Source of the DNA: a bacterium 1XD21-13
GTDB taxonomy: Bacteria; Bacillota; Clostridia; Lachnospirales; Lachnospiraceae
Length of the DNA: 64,000 nt
NCBI GenBank assembly: GCA_009917555.1
Contig: QZDX01000019.1
Coordinates: forward strand, 1-64,000
Direction: 5' to 3'
Shown: positions 27,727 through 36,360 of the stretch, in pieces
How positions within the stretch are numbered: position 1 is the first letter of the stretch
Layout of the letters: the number at the start of each line of letters is the position of its first letter
The notes under the pieces: model-generated
Seen by the model: only the letters and a program-made list of their open reading frames with translations
The model's database searches: none
What the model was told of the DNA's origin: nothing
Translations under genes and position numbers: made by a program

Positions 27727-28536
27727 TTGGGAGACAAATGGATTGATCTATCAGGAAAAACGGTCATTGTAACAGGAGGAGCAATGGGGATCGGTGAAGC
27801 GATTGTGGCAGACTTAAAGGGCTGCGGCGCACGAGTAGCCATTTTCGATATGACACCTCCAAAAGAAGAGGCTCTGGATGGAGAGACCATGTTTGTAAAG
27901 CTGGATATTCGCAATAAGACGGATGTAGAGGCCGCAGTAGCACAGGTACAGGAACGCTTTGGAGCGATTGACGCGCTGGTTAACAACGCAGGGGTAACTC
28001 GTCCCAGAATCCTGGTGGATTACTATGGAGAAGAACCGAAGTATGAACTGAGCGAGGAAGATTTTGACTTTTTGGTAAGCATCAATGAAAAGGGGACTTT
28101 TCTTGTTTCTCAGGCAGTAACACGTGTGATGCTAAAGCAACAATCAGGCGTGATTATTAATATGTCCTCGGAGGCGGGACTTCGGGGTTCCGTTGGGCAT
28201 AGCTGTTATGCAGCTACAAAGGCAGCGATTCATAGCTTTACCCAGTCCTGGGGGAAGGAGCTGGGCAAGTTTGGTATCCGTGTGCTCGGAATTGCACCTG
28301 GAATTCTGGACCGAACGCCTTCTAACAATGATGAAAAATACCGCGCACAGGCCTACGGAAGAGGCTGGGGAACAGATGTAAAGCCAGAACGCTTTTTCTC
28401 TAATTATAAGACTTCTATTCCATTGGGGCGCCCAGGGCATTTATCTGAGGTGGCGGACGTAATTTGTTATCTGATTTCTGATCATGCTTCCTATCTTACG
28501 GGAATTACCATTCCGGTGGGCGGCGGAAAAGACTGA
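27727..28536 (+). CDS. SDR oxidoreductase, sorbitol-6-phosphate 2-dehydrogenase-like
   Basis: A 269-residue short-chain dehydrogenase with TGGAMGIGEAI cofactor motif, NNAG, catalytic Ser in INMSSEAG and YAATK with Tyr/Lys near 160. The insertion around VDYYGEEPKYELSEEDFDF resembles the sorbitol-6-phosphate / sorbose-operon dehydrogenases. The start is TTG at 27727, after AGGAGAGG; no suitable ATG is near. It probably oxidises a hexitol phosphate taken up by the PTS of this operon. Confidence 0.82.
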   Translation: MGDKWIDLSGKTVIVTGGAMGIGEAIVADLKGCGARVAIFDMTPPKEEALDGETMFVKLDIRNKTDVEAAVAQVQERFGAIDALVNNAGVTRPRILVDYYGEEPKYELSEEDFDFLVSINEKGTFLVSQAVTRVMLKQQSGVIINMSSEAGLRGSVGHSCYAATKAAIHSFTQSWGKELGKFGIRVLGIAPGILDRTPSNNDEKYRAQAYGRGWGTDVKPERFFSNYKTSIPLGRPGHLSEVADVICYLISDHASYLTGITIPVGGGKD

Positions 28537-28570
28537 GCAAGGAAAAGCATATATTAAGGAGGAATATTTG

Positions 28571-29752
28571 ATGAAGGCAATTGTTTTAGGAGCAGGAAGA
28601 ATCGGCAGAGGCTTTGTGACGGAGCTTCTTACATTGAATCAGGTGGAGATCGCTTTTTTTGATGCCATGCCGGCTATGGTAGACAGCTTAAATGAGCAGA
28701 AGGAATATACCATTCACGTATTAGGGGCACCTGAAAAGGATCTGCTGAAAACAGGAGTAAAGGCATATGGAATCGGGGACACGGATGAGCTGGCTGTGCG
28801 GTGGGCGGAAGCAGATTTTATCTTTACGGCTTGCGGCGGAAAGAATATGCCATCCGTAGGAGCTACCTTGGCAGAAGCCTTTGGAAAGCTGATGGCAGCA
28901 GGTAAGGTACATACCAGCAATATTGTAACCTGTGAGAACTGGATTGATCCGGCTGCTGATTTGAAGAAAGGAATACTGGATCACTTAACAGAGGATCAGA
29001 GAAGGGTATTTGAGGAACATGTAGGCGTCAGTGAATCGGTGGTGCTGTGCACAGGAACAGGGGCACCGGACCCGGATAAGGTAACCAATCCTATGGATAC
29101 CTGGGTTCAGGATCTGCGGTATCTGCCCATTGACCGGGAGCGTATCAAGGGAGACCTGCCAGAGCTTGAGTACATTGATTTTGTGCCGGCCTTCGGAGAT
29201 CTGCTGAAGCAGAAGATTTATACCAATAATACCAGCGTGGCTACCGTAGCTTACCTGGGAAAGCTGAAAGGACTTACCTATGTGGCGGAAAGTGCCAATG
29301 ATCCGGAGATTGAGCCCATCTTGGATGGCGTATACCGGGAGATCAACGAAGCTCTGGTGAAGGGTATGGGCATCAACCAGGAGAGCCAGCTGGAGTTTTC
29401 AAAGCGCGCCAAGGCAAAATATACCGACCCGGCCATCATTGATGTTGTAACACGGATCGCCAGAGACCCCATTCGGAAGCTTGGGCCGGAGGACCGCTTC
29501 GTTGGGCCTATTCGGATAGCACTGAGCATTGGCCTGGAGCCAAAGTCCATCGCCATGGGCTGTGCGGCTGCCCTGTACTATGAGAATCCGGAGGATGAGG
29601 TTGCCAATGAGCTTGTGAAGCTTCGCCGGGAAAAAGGGGTTGACTACATTCTGGAGAACATTTCGAAGCTGGATTTGAATGGCCCGGAGGTTCGGTGCAT
29701 CAAGGATGCCATAGAGGAATTGAGAAAGAAAGGATGGATCAAAGAGGCATGA
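28571..29752 (+). CDS. Mannitol-dehydrogenase-family paralogue A lacking catalytic His
   Basis: A 393-residue protein of the MtlD long-chain dehydrogenase family, with Rossmann motif LGAGRIGRGF. The family motif K-x4-N-x2-H reads K215, N220 and V223 (KIYTNNTSV), so the conserved histidine is replaced by valine although lysine and asparagine remain. Compared with 1599-2810 it aligns without gaps up to this motif. AAGGAGG precedes the ATG. Its stop overlaps the start of paralogue B (ATGA), which suggests a two-protein complex. It may bind another substrate, use altered chemistry, or be catalytic only in combination. Confidence 0.8.
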   Translation: MKAIVLGAGRIGRGFVTELLTLNQVEIAFFDAMPAMVDSLNEQKEYTIHVLGAPEKDLLKTGVKAYGIGDTDELAVRWAEADFIFTACGGKNMPSVGATLAEAFGKLMAAGKVHTSNIVTCENWIDPAADLKKGILDHLTEDQRRVFEEHVGVSESVVLCTGTGAPDPDKVTNPMDTWVQDLRYLPIDRERIKGDLPELEYIDFVPAFGDLLKQKIYTNNTSVATVAYLGKLKGLTYVAESANDPEIEPILDGVYREINEALVKGMGINQESQLEFSKRAKAKYTDPAIIDVVTRIARDPIRKLGPEDRFVGPIRIALSIGLEPKSIAMGCAAALYYENPEDEVANELVKLRREKGVDYILENISKLDLNGPEVRCIKDAIEELRKKGWIKEA

Positions 29753-30882
29753 GTAAAAAAGCAGTTGTAATCGGAGCCGGTCAGTCAGGCAGAGGCTATG
29801 TGGCCCGGTACTTGTATGAAAAGGATTATGAGATCACCTTTGTAGATGAGAAAAAAGAGCTTGTGGATCTGCTGGAGGAGGATCGGGCTTTTTCCATCCA
29901 TTTCTACCATATGGATCGGACACCAGTGTATGTCAATGGCTTCCATGCATATACAACCTACTCGGAGGAGGCAAGGAAGGCCATTGGGGAAGCCGACTAT
30001 GTCTTTACTGCCGTGGGAGAGCAGAATCTGGGTGATGTGGCGAAGCAGCTAAAAGAAGGAATGGAAGGTAAGCAGAAGCGCACCGTTGTGATTACCTGTG
30101 AAAATGGTATCAATCCGGGCAAGGTCATGAGAGAGCATATGCAGAAAGAGCAGATAGGAGCCGATTATGTGGTATCTCAGACAGCTATTTTCTGTTCCAC
30201 AGTTATAATTCGTGGAACGAGGCTTGATATTTTGTCCCAGAATGAGACATATTTCCCCTATGACTGCGATGAGTTTACGGACCCCTTTGATTTTGACGGA
30301 GCAGTTCCCATCCACAATTTTGAGAAGTTCTTTAAGCGGAAGATTTATACCTATAACTGCCTGGCGGGGCTTATTTCCTACTGCGGTTATATTAAGGGAT
30401 TTGAGGTATATGGGGAGGCGGCTATCGATCCGGATATTTCCGAGCTGATGGATCGGCTCTTGGAGGAGCTGAATCCTTGTCTTGAGAAGTATTTTGAAAT
30501 CAGCAAGGAAGAGCAGGCTGCCTTTGCTCAGAAGGCGTTGAATAAGTTTAAGGATCAGTATATTCTGGACTACAACATAAAGAATGGCCGTGCTCCTCAG
30601 AGAAAACTAGGGCCCACAGAGCGTATTATGACACCCATGAGGATTCTGATAGATCATGGTAAGGACCCCAGCATCATGCAGTTTGTAGCGGCGGCGGCTC
30701 TTACCTACTGGCAGGAGCTCCAGGGGAAAAATAATGAGCCCCTTCTTGAAAAATCGCCCATCGAAACCTTCTGTGAGATTAACGGACTTTCCGCAGACGA
30801 TCCCATAGCAGTCAAGGTGGAGGCATATTTCCAGGCCATCCAAAAAAATCGTGATCAGATCCGTATTATGTCTCTATTATAA
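29749..30882 (+). CDS. Mannitol-dehydrogenase-family paralogue B lacking catalytic His
   Basis: A 377-residue relative of the previous gene, with Rossmann motif IGAGQSGRGY. Its active-site motif reads K198, N203 and A206 (KIYTYNCLA), so again the conserved histidine is missing, here replaced by alanine. The ATG at 29749 is inside the previous stop, giving a 4-base overlap and likely fixed stoichiometry. It is the last gene of the operon and is followed by a terminator at 30922-30960. Function is unknown; a heteromer with paralogue A is the simplest inference. Confidence 0.78.
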   Translation: MSKKAVVIGAGQSGRGYVARYLYEKDYEITFVDEKKELVDLLEEDRAFSIHFYHMDRTPVYVNGFHAYTTYSEEARKAIGEADYVFTAVGEQNLGDVAKQLKEGMEGKQKRTVVITCENGINPGKVMREHMQKEQIGADYVVSQTAIFCSTVIIRGTRLDILSQNETYFPYDCDEFTDPFDFDGAVPIHNFEKFFKRKIYTYNCLAGLISYCGYIKGFEVYGEAAIDPDISELMDRLLEELNPCLEKYFEISKEEQAAFAQKALNKFKDQYILDYNIKNGRAPQRKLGPTERIMTPMRILIDHGKDPSIMQFVAAAALTYWQELQGKNNEPLLEKSPIETFCEINGLSADDPIAVKVEAYFQAIQKNRDQIRIMSLL

Positions 30883-30921
30883 AAAGTTAGGGAAAAACAA
30901 GAGGATTTTTCATCAAGCAAG

Positions 30922-30960
30922 GAGAGGCCTCCCTGAGAACGGGGAAGCCTCTCTGTTTCT
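30922..30960. terminator. Terminator between convergent operons
   Basis: GAGAGGC with CCC and the complementary GGGG with GCCTCTC form a long stem with a small internal mismatch, followed by TGTTTCTATTAT. It lies between the end of the plus-strand operon and the end of the minus-strand operon and may serve both. Confidence 0.7.
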
Positions 30961-31001
30961 ATTATAAAAATAATCGGTAAGAATAGAATGAGGGGTATGG
31001 C

Positions 31002-32024
31002 TTAGACCTCTTTCACAATCTCAGCTAAAACCTTCCCTCGCTTAAAATGCTCTCGTGTTACCAGCTCCTCAGCCATCTCCTCCAATGTCAGAACCCCGCT
31101 TATGAGGGGCTCCAATTGAAGAGCTCCGGAGCCTAAGAGGGCTACGGCCCGCTCCGTGCAGTCCGGATTGATATAAGAGGTTTTCACCACCAGCTCCTTT
31201 TGGAAGGCGTCGTACTGGCGGAAGGCAAAGGAAGAACCGGGAGCCCCCAGTCCAAAGAGTACTACGACAGCGCCGCGTCCGGCGATCTCCAGCGCAGATT
31301 CCATGGTAGCGGACAGTCCTACACATTCAATGACACGATCCACATTGGGAATTCCGGCAGCCTCTATTTCCCTGGAAACATCCATACTCACAGGATTCAA
31401 AAACAGCGTGGCCCCAAGAGACATGGCAAGCTCCCGCTTACTCTCCTGTGTCTCGACTACGATGATTTGGGATGCGCCTGCCAATTTACACAGCTGTACA
31501 AAGATGGCTCCGATGGAGCCAAAGCCAATGATGGCCACCGTCTGGCCCATGGACATATCCAGCAGATCCATTCCGTGAATACAGCAGGAGAGAGGCTCTG
31601 CCAGGGCGGCATATTTCAGGGACAGGGTATCAGGAAGCTTATGAACGTTTTCCTGGGGAGGGCAGATATATTCCGCGAAGCCCTTGACCACCCCTTTTCC
31701 GTGGAGACACAAATGATTCTGTCCGTTTTTGCAGAAATAACAGCTCTTGCAGTACCAGTTGGGATTGGCGGTAACCCGATCACCGGGCTTGAAATCCCGC
31801 ACATTTTCTCCCACCTCCGTGACAATTCCGGAAGCCTCGTGGCCCAAGGGAACGGGATAGGATACCGGGTGGGAACCACTCTGCCCTTCGTATTTATGAA
31901 GATCTGTTCCGCACAGACCACAGTAGGAGACTGCGATTTTTACGGAATCCGGACCAAGGGGCGGCTCCGGAAAATCCGTTGCAATACGCACATCACCTTT
32001 TCCATATAATACCAGTGCTTTCAT
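31002..32024 (-). CDS. Zinc-type MDR dehydrogenase (butanediol/sorbitol dehydrogenase-like)
   Basis: A 340-residue NAD-dependent zinc alcohol dehydrogenase. CGLCGTD and GHEASG give the catalytic zinc site, CKSCYFCKNGQNHLC gives the full four-cysteine structural zinc loop, and GFGSIGAIFVQL is the nucleotide motif. It is the last gene of the minus-strand PTS operon; AAGGAG precedes the ATG. It probably oxidises a polyol or its phosphate at C2 or a secondary hydroxyl. Confidence 0.88.
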   Translation of the reverse strand: MKALVLYGKGDVRIATDFPEPPLGPDSVKIAVSYCGLCGTDLHKYEGQSGSHPVSYPVPLGHEASGIVTEVGENVRDFKPGDRVTANPNWYCKSCYFCKNGQNHLCLHGKGVVKGFAEYICPPQENVHKLPDTLSLKYAALAEPLSCCIHGMDLLDMSMGQTVAIIGFGSIGAIFVQLCKLAGASQIIVVETQESKRELAMSLGATLFLNPVSMDVSREIEAAGIPNVDRVIECVGLSATMESALEIAGRGAVVVLFGLGAPGSSFAFRQYDAFQKELVVKTSYINPDCTERAVALLGSGALQLEPLISGVLTLEEMAEELVTREHFKRGKVLAEIVKEV

Positions 32025-32038
32025 GAGAATTTTTCTCC

Positions 32039-32635
32039 TTATTTTTGAACCGTAAAGGTAGGCTTGCTGAACAGCCCGACCGTATCCTGAACGGTATTGG
32101 TAATCAGCGTGGTGAAGGTATCTGCTGCCATACTGAGCAGGACTCCCAGCTCCTTCAAGGCCAAGGTGAGCTCCTGTTCCTTTTGGGAGCTGACCTGGGA
32201 GGCCAGATAACGGGTCAGGCCTATGATATCCTTTTGGCGGACAGCAGGGTCCTTCTGGTAAATATTGATGCAGATTTGCTCAAAAACATTCAGTTTGCCA
32301 TGAAAAAAATTGAGACAGCCGTTCAAGGTTTCTTCATCTGCATCTGTTAAAATTTTTTGATAAGCGCTTTTGGCAGCACCGTCCTGAATCTCCTTCAGAC
32401 ACTTTTCAGAGGTCATCTTGGGCTTTTGCTTAAAGGACAGAGCGGCAATGACCAAAAGCATGGTGCTGTACTCCACGGAAAAGTGAGCTTCCCCCTCAGG
32501 TGTCATAGCCAATTCCCGAAACAGTACCTCATCACTGACAGCCCGCTGGTAATGCTCAAGAACCAACCCGCTGATGGTCTCAATATATTCCTTCATGGAC
32601 AGCTGAAGCGTTGCATGCAACCCTGCTTTTTTCAT
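32039..32635 (-). CDS. Uncharacterised helical protein of the second PTS operon
   Basis: A 198-residue soluble, mostly alpha-helical protein that I do not recognise. The ATG at 32635 is chosen because AAGGAGG lies just upstream; a longer frame upstream has no ribosome binding site. No membrane segment, catalytic motif or DNA-binding motif is evident. It sits between the two MDR dehydrogenase genes with 14 bases to the next one, so it is co-transcribed and probably supports the same pathway. Confidence 0.65.
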   Translation of the reverse strand: MKKAGLHATLQLSMKEYIETISGLVLEHYQRAVSDEVLFRELAMTPEGEAHFSVEYSTMLLVIAALSFKQKPKMTSEKCLKEIQDGAAKSAYQKILTDADEETLNGCLNFFHGKLNVFEQICINIYQKDPAVRQKDIIGLTRYLASQVSSQKEQELTLALKELGVLLSMAADTFTTLITNTVQDTVGLFSKPTFTVQK

Positions 32636-32715
32636 GGTATTCCTCCTTGCTTTCAGAGCCAAAAACAGGCCGTCTGTCCGTTGGTATCCGGTCAAACGGC
32701 CCTGTTTTTGAAGTT

Positions 32716-33771
32716 TTATTTGGCGTTAATGGAATACATTGCCTTACAGATGGATACCTTGTGTGTGTAGATATCCTCGCACAGCTTTGGAAGGTCCTCC
32801 AAAGAGCTGCGGTGGGTAATCAGATCCTCCACCTGCATGATGCCTTCGTCCATCATCTTGACGGTATAATGCCACTCGTTGATAGGAGCTGCGTAGTGTG
32901 AATTCCAGATACCCTGAATGGTCAGCTCCTTGCGGAGAATCTGGCTGTGCTGGTGCAGCTTGATGGTGGTATCTCTGTGGGGATTGCCCATCATCAGAAC
33001 CGTACCGAAGGTCTTTACACACTCAATGCCAAGACCAAGAGCAGCACCGGCTCCTGTACCCTCAATCACAACATCCGCCGGCTTGCCGTTGTTCAGCTTC
33101 CGGAATTCCTCATCAATGTTCATGGTCATGGAGTTCAGAACAATATTTCCCCGCTCCTTTGCAAATTCTACCTTCTCATCCAGTACATCTACCAGAACCA
33201 CCAGGGAGGCACCGAAGATCTTTGCCCAGCGGGCAGCCATCTGTCCAATGGGGCCTGCGCCGAAGATCAGGATAGACTGTCCGGCTGTTAAGCCGCTCTT
33301 GCGGATTGCGTGTTGTGCCACCGTACAGGGCTCTACCATACCCATAGCGTCATCGGAGAGATTGGGATTGGTGGATTCTACAAAATGCCATTCACTGGGA
33401 ACCAGGCAGTACTCAGCGAAGCCGCCGTCACTGCGGGAGCCCAGATAATCATAATCCAGACACATAGCGTAATTGGCGGTTAAACAGGGATCGCACTTCC
33501 GGCAGGGGATGCAGGGGAAGATTGCTCCGCGTTTTCCTACCAGGCCTGGGTCCGCATCCTCGCCTACGGAGACGATCTCGCCGCCAAATTCATGGCCCAG
33601 AGTCAGGGGATACTTCTGCTTGCTGGTGCCCAGCTCGAAGATACGGGGAATATCGGAGCCGCAGATGCCGCAGGCGCCTACCTTAACCAGCAGCTCCTTG
33701 CCGTGGGGAACGGGAACCTCCACATCTACGGTACGGAAATCACCGATTTTAAATAATTGTGATGCTTTCAT
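32716..33771 (-). CDS. Galactitol-1-phosphate 5-dehydrogenase-like MDR enzyme
   Basis: A 351-residue zinc MDR dehydrogenase resembling GatD. CGICGSD and LGHEFGGEIV form the catalytic zinc site. The structural loop CIPCRKCDPCLTANYAMC and the nucleotide motif FGAGPIGQMAARWAK are complete. It would oxidise a hexitol phosphate to a ketohexose phosphate. AAAGGAG precedes the ATG, and it is next to the PTS IIB gene, so the imported hexitol would be phosphorylated and then oxidised here. Confidence 0.85.
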   Translation of the reverse strand: MKASQLFKIGDFRTVDVEVPVPHGKELLVKVGACGICGSDIPRIFELGTSKQKYPLTLGHEFGGEIVSVGEDADPGLVGKRGAIFPCIPCRKCDPCLTANYAMCLDYDYLGSRSDGGFAEYCLVPSEWHFVESTNPNLSDDAMGMVEPCTVAQHAIRKSGLTAGQSILIFGAGPIGQMAARWAKIFGASLVVLVDVLDEKVEFAKERGNIVLNSMTMNIDEEFRKLNNGKPADVVIEGTGAGAALGLGIECVKTFGTVLMMGNPHRDTTIKLHQHSQILRKELTIQGIWNSHYAAPINEWHYTVKMMDEGIMQVEDLITHRSSLEDLPKLCEDIYTHKVSICKAMYSINAK

Positions 33772-33812
33772 AATAGCTTACTCCTTTCCAACCTAAGACA
33801 CAAAACACATAA

Positions 33813-34286
33813 TTAAAGCAGCTTGGAAATATCTGTCTGCTTTGCGGCGGGGATGATCTGAACCTCGATCTTCACACCCTTTGCAATGAGCTCCCGGAAA
33901 ATATCACGCTCTGCATCAGAAGCAGAGATGTTCTGGAACAGCTTCTTACGGCCGGCACTCATTCCCATACCGCCGATGTTCAGGAAATCAATGTCAATGC
34001 CATTGTCAACCAGCTGCTTAATGGTATCCGGAACCTTTACGATCATCATGGTTGGCTTGGGAAGGCCGTCCTTCATAATCTTTATGGCTTCCTCAATGGT
34101 GCGAACCTCAATGGAGATGTGCTCCGGAATCAACAGAGCAAACATTTCGCCCATAAAGGGGTCTTTGGCTGTCTTGTCATCTACCACCAGAACATGCTTT
34201 ACGGTAGGAAGACTCTTTAACCATGCGGTGCATACCTGCCCGTGAATGAGACGATCGTCAATACGTGTAAAAACTAGATTTTCCAT
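33813..34286 (-). CDS. PTS mannose-family IIB component (second operon, copy 1)
   Basis: A 157-residue IIB with phosphohistidine in RIDDRLIHGQV near residue 15 and family segment LNIGGMGMSAGRKK. I place the start at 34286 because the ribosome binding site AAAGG directly abuts the upstream ATG but is nine bases from this one. A second, different IIB lies at 37584 in the same operon. Confidence 0.9.
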   Translation of the reverse strand: MENLVFTRIDDRLIHGQVCTAWLKSLPTVKHVLVVDDKTAKDPFMGEMFALLIPEHISIEVRTIEEAIKIMKDGLPKPTMMIVKVPDTIKQLVDNGIDIDFLNIGGMGMSAGRKKLFQNISASDAERDIFRELIAKGVKIEVQIIPAAKQTDISKLL

Positions 34287-34321
34287 AAAGTTCATCCTTT
34301 CTTAAAATTGCAATTGCTTAT

Positions 34322-34723
34322 TTATTTTTTGCTTCCAAATTCTTTGATTTGCTGGATGCCGTTTTCCTGTAAAGCCTCCACCAGCTCATCCATTGTCATG
34401 CCGTCATAACGATCCAGGACAGAGAACATAACCATGGGAAGATTTACGCCGGTTACGATACGTACATTCAGGTTTTTTTCCATTTTTACCCGGTAAATAG
34501 TATTGTTTGGGGTTCCCCCGGTGATATCTACCAGGGCCACAACGCCTTCGCCGGAATCCAGGCGAGTGAGCTTTTCCTCTACCTGGGCCCGAAAATCATC
34601 CGGAGACTGTCCGGGGAGAACGCATACACTTTCCAGCTGCTCCCCTTCGCCTACCAGCATGGCGGCACTGTTCAGAAATTCATCGGCCAGACGGCCGTGT
34701 GTGGCTACAAGTACACCAACCAT
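34322..34723 (-). CDS. PTS mannose/fructose-family IIA component (second operon)
   Basis: A 133-residue IIA with active histidine in VATHGRLADEF near residue 9 and the core LVDITGGTPNNT near residue 64. AAGGAGAG precedes the ATG. It receives phosphate from HPr, possibly the HPr encoded in this operon at 37274, and passes it to one or both IIBs. Confidence 0.92.
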   Translation of the reverse strand: MVGVLVATHGRLADEFLNSAAMLVGEGEQLESVCVLPGQSPDDFRAQVEEKLTRLDSGEGVVALVDITGGTPNNTIYRVKMEKNLNVRIVTGVNLPMVMFSVLDRYDGMTMDELVEALQENGIQQIKEFGSKK

Positions 34724-34739
34724 TTCTCAACTCTCCTTT

Positions 34740-35414
34740 CTATTCGCAGATCGCTTTCATATATGCGGTATAATATCCCTTGAAAGCGTCCGGTCCATCC
34801 TTCAGAATGGAGGAGGTTCCTACTACAAGGCCGTCCGCGCCTCCTGCCAGCATGGCCCGTGCATTTTCTGCGGTTGTATTACCATCGATGTAGACAGGAA
34901 TGTTTTTGCCGGAGCGGACAATCATTTCATGGATGCGTCTGAGCTTATCCGGATGATCCGGAACGAGCTTCTGACCTGCAAAGCCAGGATTGATAGACAT
35001 GAGCAGTACAAAATCCAGGACGCCGGCCATTTCCTCAATATAAGAAATGGAAACGGCGGGACTTATGGCAATTCCTGCCCTGCAGCCTCTGTCACGGATG
35101 GACTGGATCAGGCGATAGGGATTTCGCGCCACCTCCGGGTGGAAGCTGACCCAATCACCAGGCTGCGGTTTTATATATTCTACAAACATCTCCGGTTCCG
35201 TGCACATCAGATGAATATCAATGGGCATGCTCGTGATCGCCTTCAGGAACTGATAGTCCCGGACACCCAGCATGATATTGGGTACATAATGTCCGTCCAT
35301 GACATCAAAATGGATGGCATCAATGCCATTCTCCTCAAAGGCCCGTACATAATCTCTTGTATTATCCGGTGTACAGCACATAATCGATGGTAAGATGGTA
35401 ACTTTCTGATTCAT
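34740..35414 (-). CDS. Ribulose-phosphate/allulose-phosphate 3-epimerase-family protein
   Basis: A 224-residue TIM-barrel epimerase of the Rpe/AlsE family. Metal and catalytic residues appear in ILPSIMC, IHFDVMDGHYVPN (His and Asp) and DIHLMCTEPE (His), with YIDGNTT (Asp) and LVVGTSS near the end. It interconverts ketose phosphates at C3. The start 35414 follows AGAGAGG; the longer frame lacks a site. In this operon it fits conversion of an unusual ketohexose 6-phosphate, such as D-allulose 6-phosphate, to fructose 6-phosphate. Confidence 0.88.
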   Translation of the reverse strand: MNQKVTILPSIMCCTPDNTRDYVRAFEENGIDAIHFDVMDGHYVPNIMLGVRDYQFLKAITSMPIDIHLMCTEPEMFVEYIKPQPGDWVSFHPEVARNPYRLIQSIRDRGCRAGIAISPAVSISYIEEMAGVLDFVLLMSINPGFAGQKLVPDHPDKLRRIHEMIVRSGKNIPVYIDGNTTAENARAMLAGGADGLVVGTSSILKDGPDAFKGYYTAYMKAICE

Positions 35415-35521
35415 AATAAACCTCTCTTGTGGAATTTTATGGAATATGGCAGCAGGCCAAGACCGTGCTGCCATATTTCTTTCCATTATATACTTTTACA
35501 AATTAAAAGTCTACCGATAAA

Positions 35522-36358
35522 TTAGTACGCTCCGCACAGTGCACCCAAACCAACGGTGATGAATGCAAGAACGAACATGAGTAAAATGATAGTGGTAGGC
35601 TTTGTGCGTTTCTTAAGAAGCTCACGAACAGCAAGCACGAGTGCCAGCGGGAGGATACCCGGAAGCAATGCGTCAAGCACGGTCTCCTGAAGATTGAAGG
35701 CTACGGAACCGATCTCGTTCTGTACTTCCCATCCAATCAGGGACAGATTGTAGGTAATGTTATTAACGGCCATACTGCCGACTACCATCAGACCTACGAT
35801 GCTGACAAGATCCAGCATTTTGTTGAGAACACCGGTTTTCAGGAAGGTGATAATGGCGCTCTTGCCCTGCTTATAACCCATCATGTACATATTGTAGCCG
35901 AGGGTAAGCATGATAACCTTGTAAATAACTTCAAACAGGATAGGACCTGCGTAGTTGCCAGCCAATGCCAATTGGATGCAGACACCGGCCAGAATCGGAT
36001 AAACGATAGACTGAGATACAACATCACCAATACCGGCCAGAGGTCCCATCAAAGCGGAACGAACGGACAGAATCTCGTCAATGGTGATATCTCCGTCATT
36101 GGCACGCTTCTCCTCCATAGCCGCCGTAATACCGTGGATAACAGTACCCATATAGGAAGGCTCGGTATTGAAGAAGTTCATATACTTGGAAATTTCCTGT
36201 GCATACTGGTCCGGCTCATACAGACGTTTGATGATCGGAATAAATGCATTGGCATTACCAAGAGCCTGAAGACGCTCATAGTTGTAACAAGTCTCACTGG
36301 AGTAACCTAACAGCCAGTTCTTGACCAGATCGGATTTCTGAAGCTGTTTTTCTGCCAT
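35522..36358 (-). CDS. PTS mannose-family IID component (second operon)
   Basis: A 278-residue IID with the family blocks SETCYNYERLQALGNANAF, FFNTEPSYMGTVIHG and LMGPLAGIGDVVSQ, and C-terminal membrane helices. AAGGAGG overlaps the end of the IIC gene, and the two are separated by two bases. It forms the membrane complex with the adjacent IIC. Confidence 0.92.
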   Translation of the reverse strand: MAEKQLQKSDLVKNWLLGYSSETCYNYERLQALGNANAFIPIIKRLYEPDQYAQEISKYMNFFNTEPSYMGTVIHGITAAMEEKRANDGDITIDEILSVRSALMGPLAGIGDVVSQSIVYPILAGVCIQLALAGNYAGPILFEVIYKVIMLTLGYNMYMMGYKQGKSAIITFLKTGVLNKMLDLVSIVGLMVVGSMAVNNITYNLSLIGWEVQNEIGSVAFNLQETVLDALLPGILPLALVLAVRELLKKRTKPTTIILLMFVLAFITVGLGALCGAY

Positions 36359-36360
36359 AA

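Noticed and set aside
34503-35393. 296-residue plus-strand open frame
   Set aside because: It spans two well-supported minus-strand genes (PTS IIA and the epimerase) and shows no motifs.
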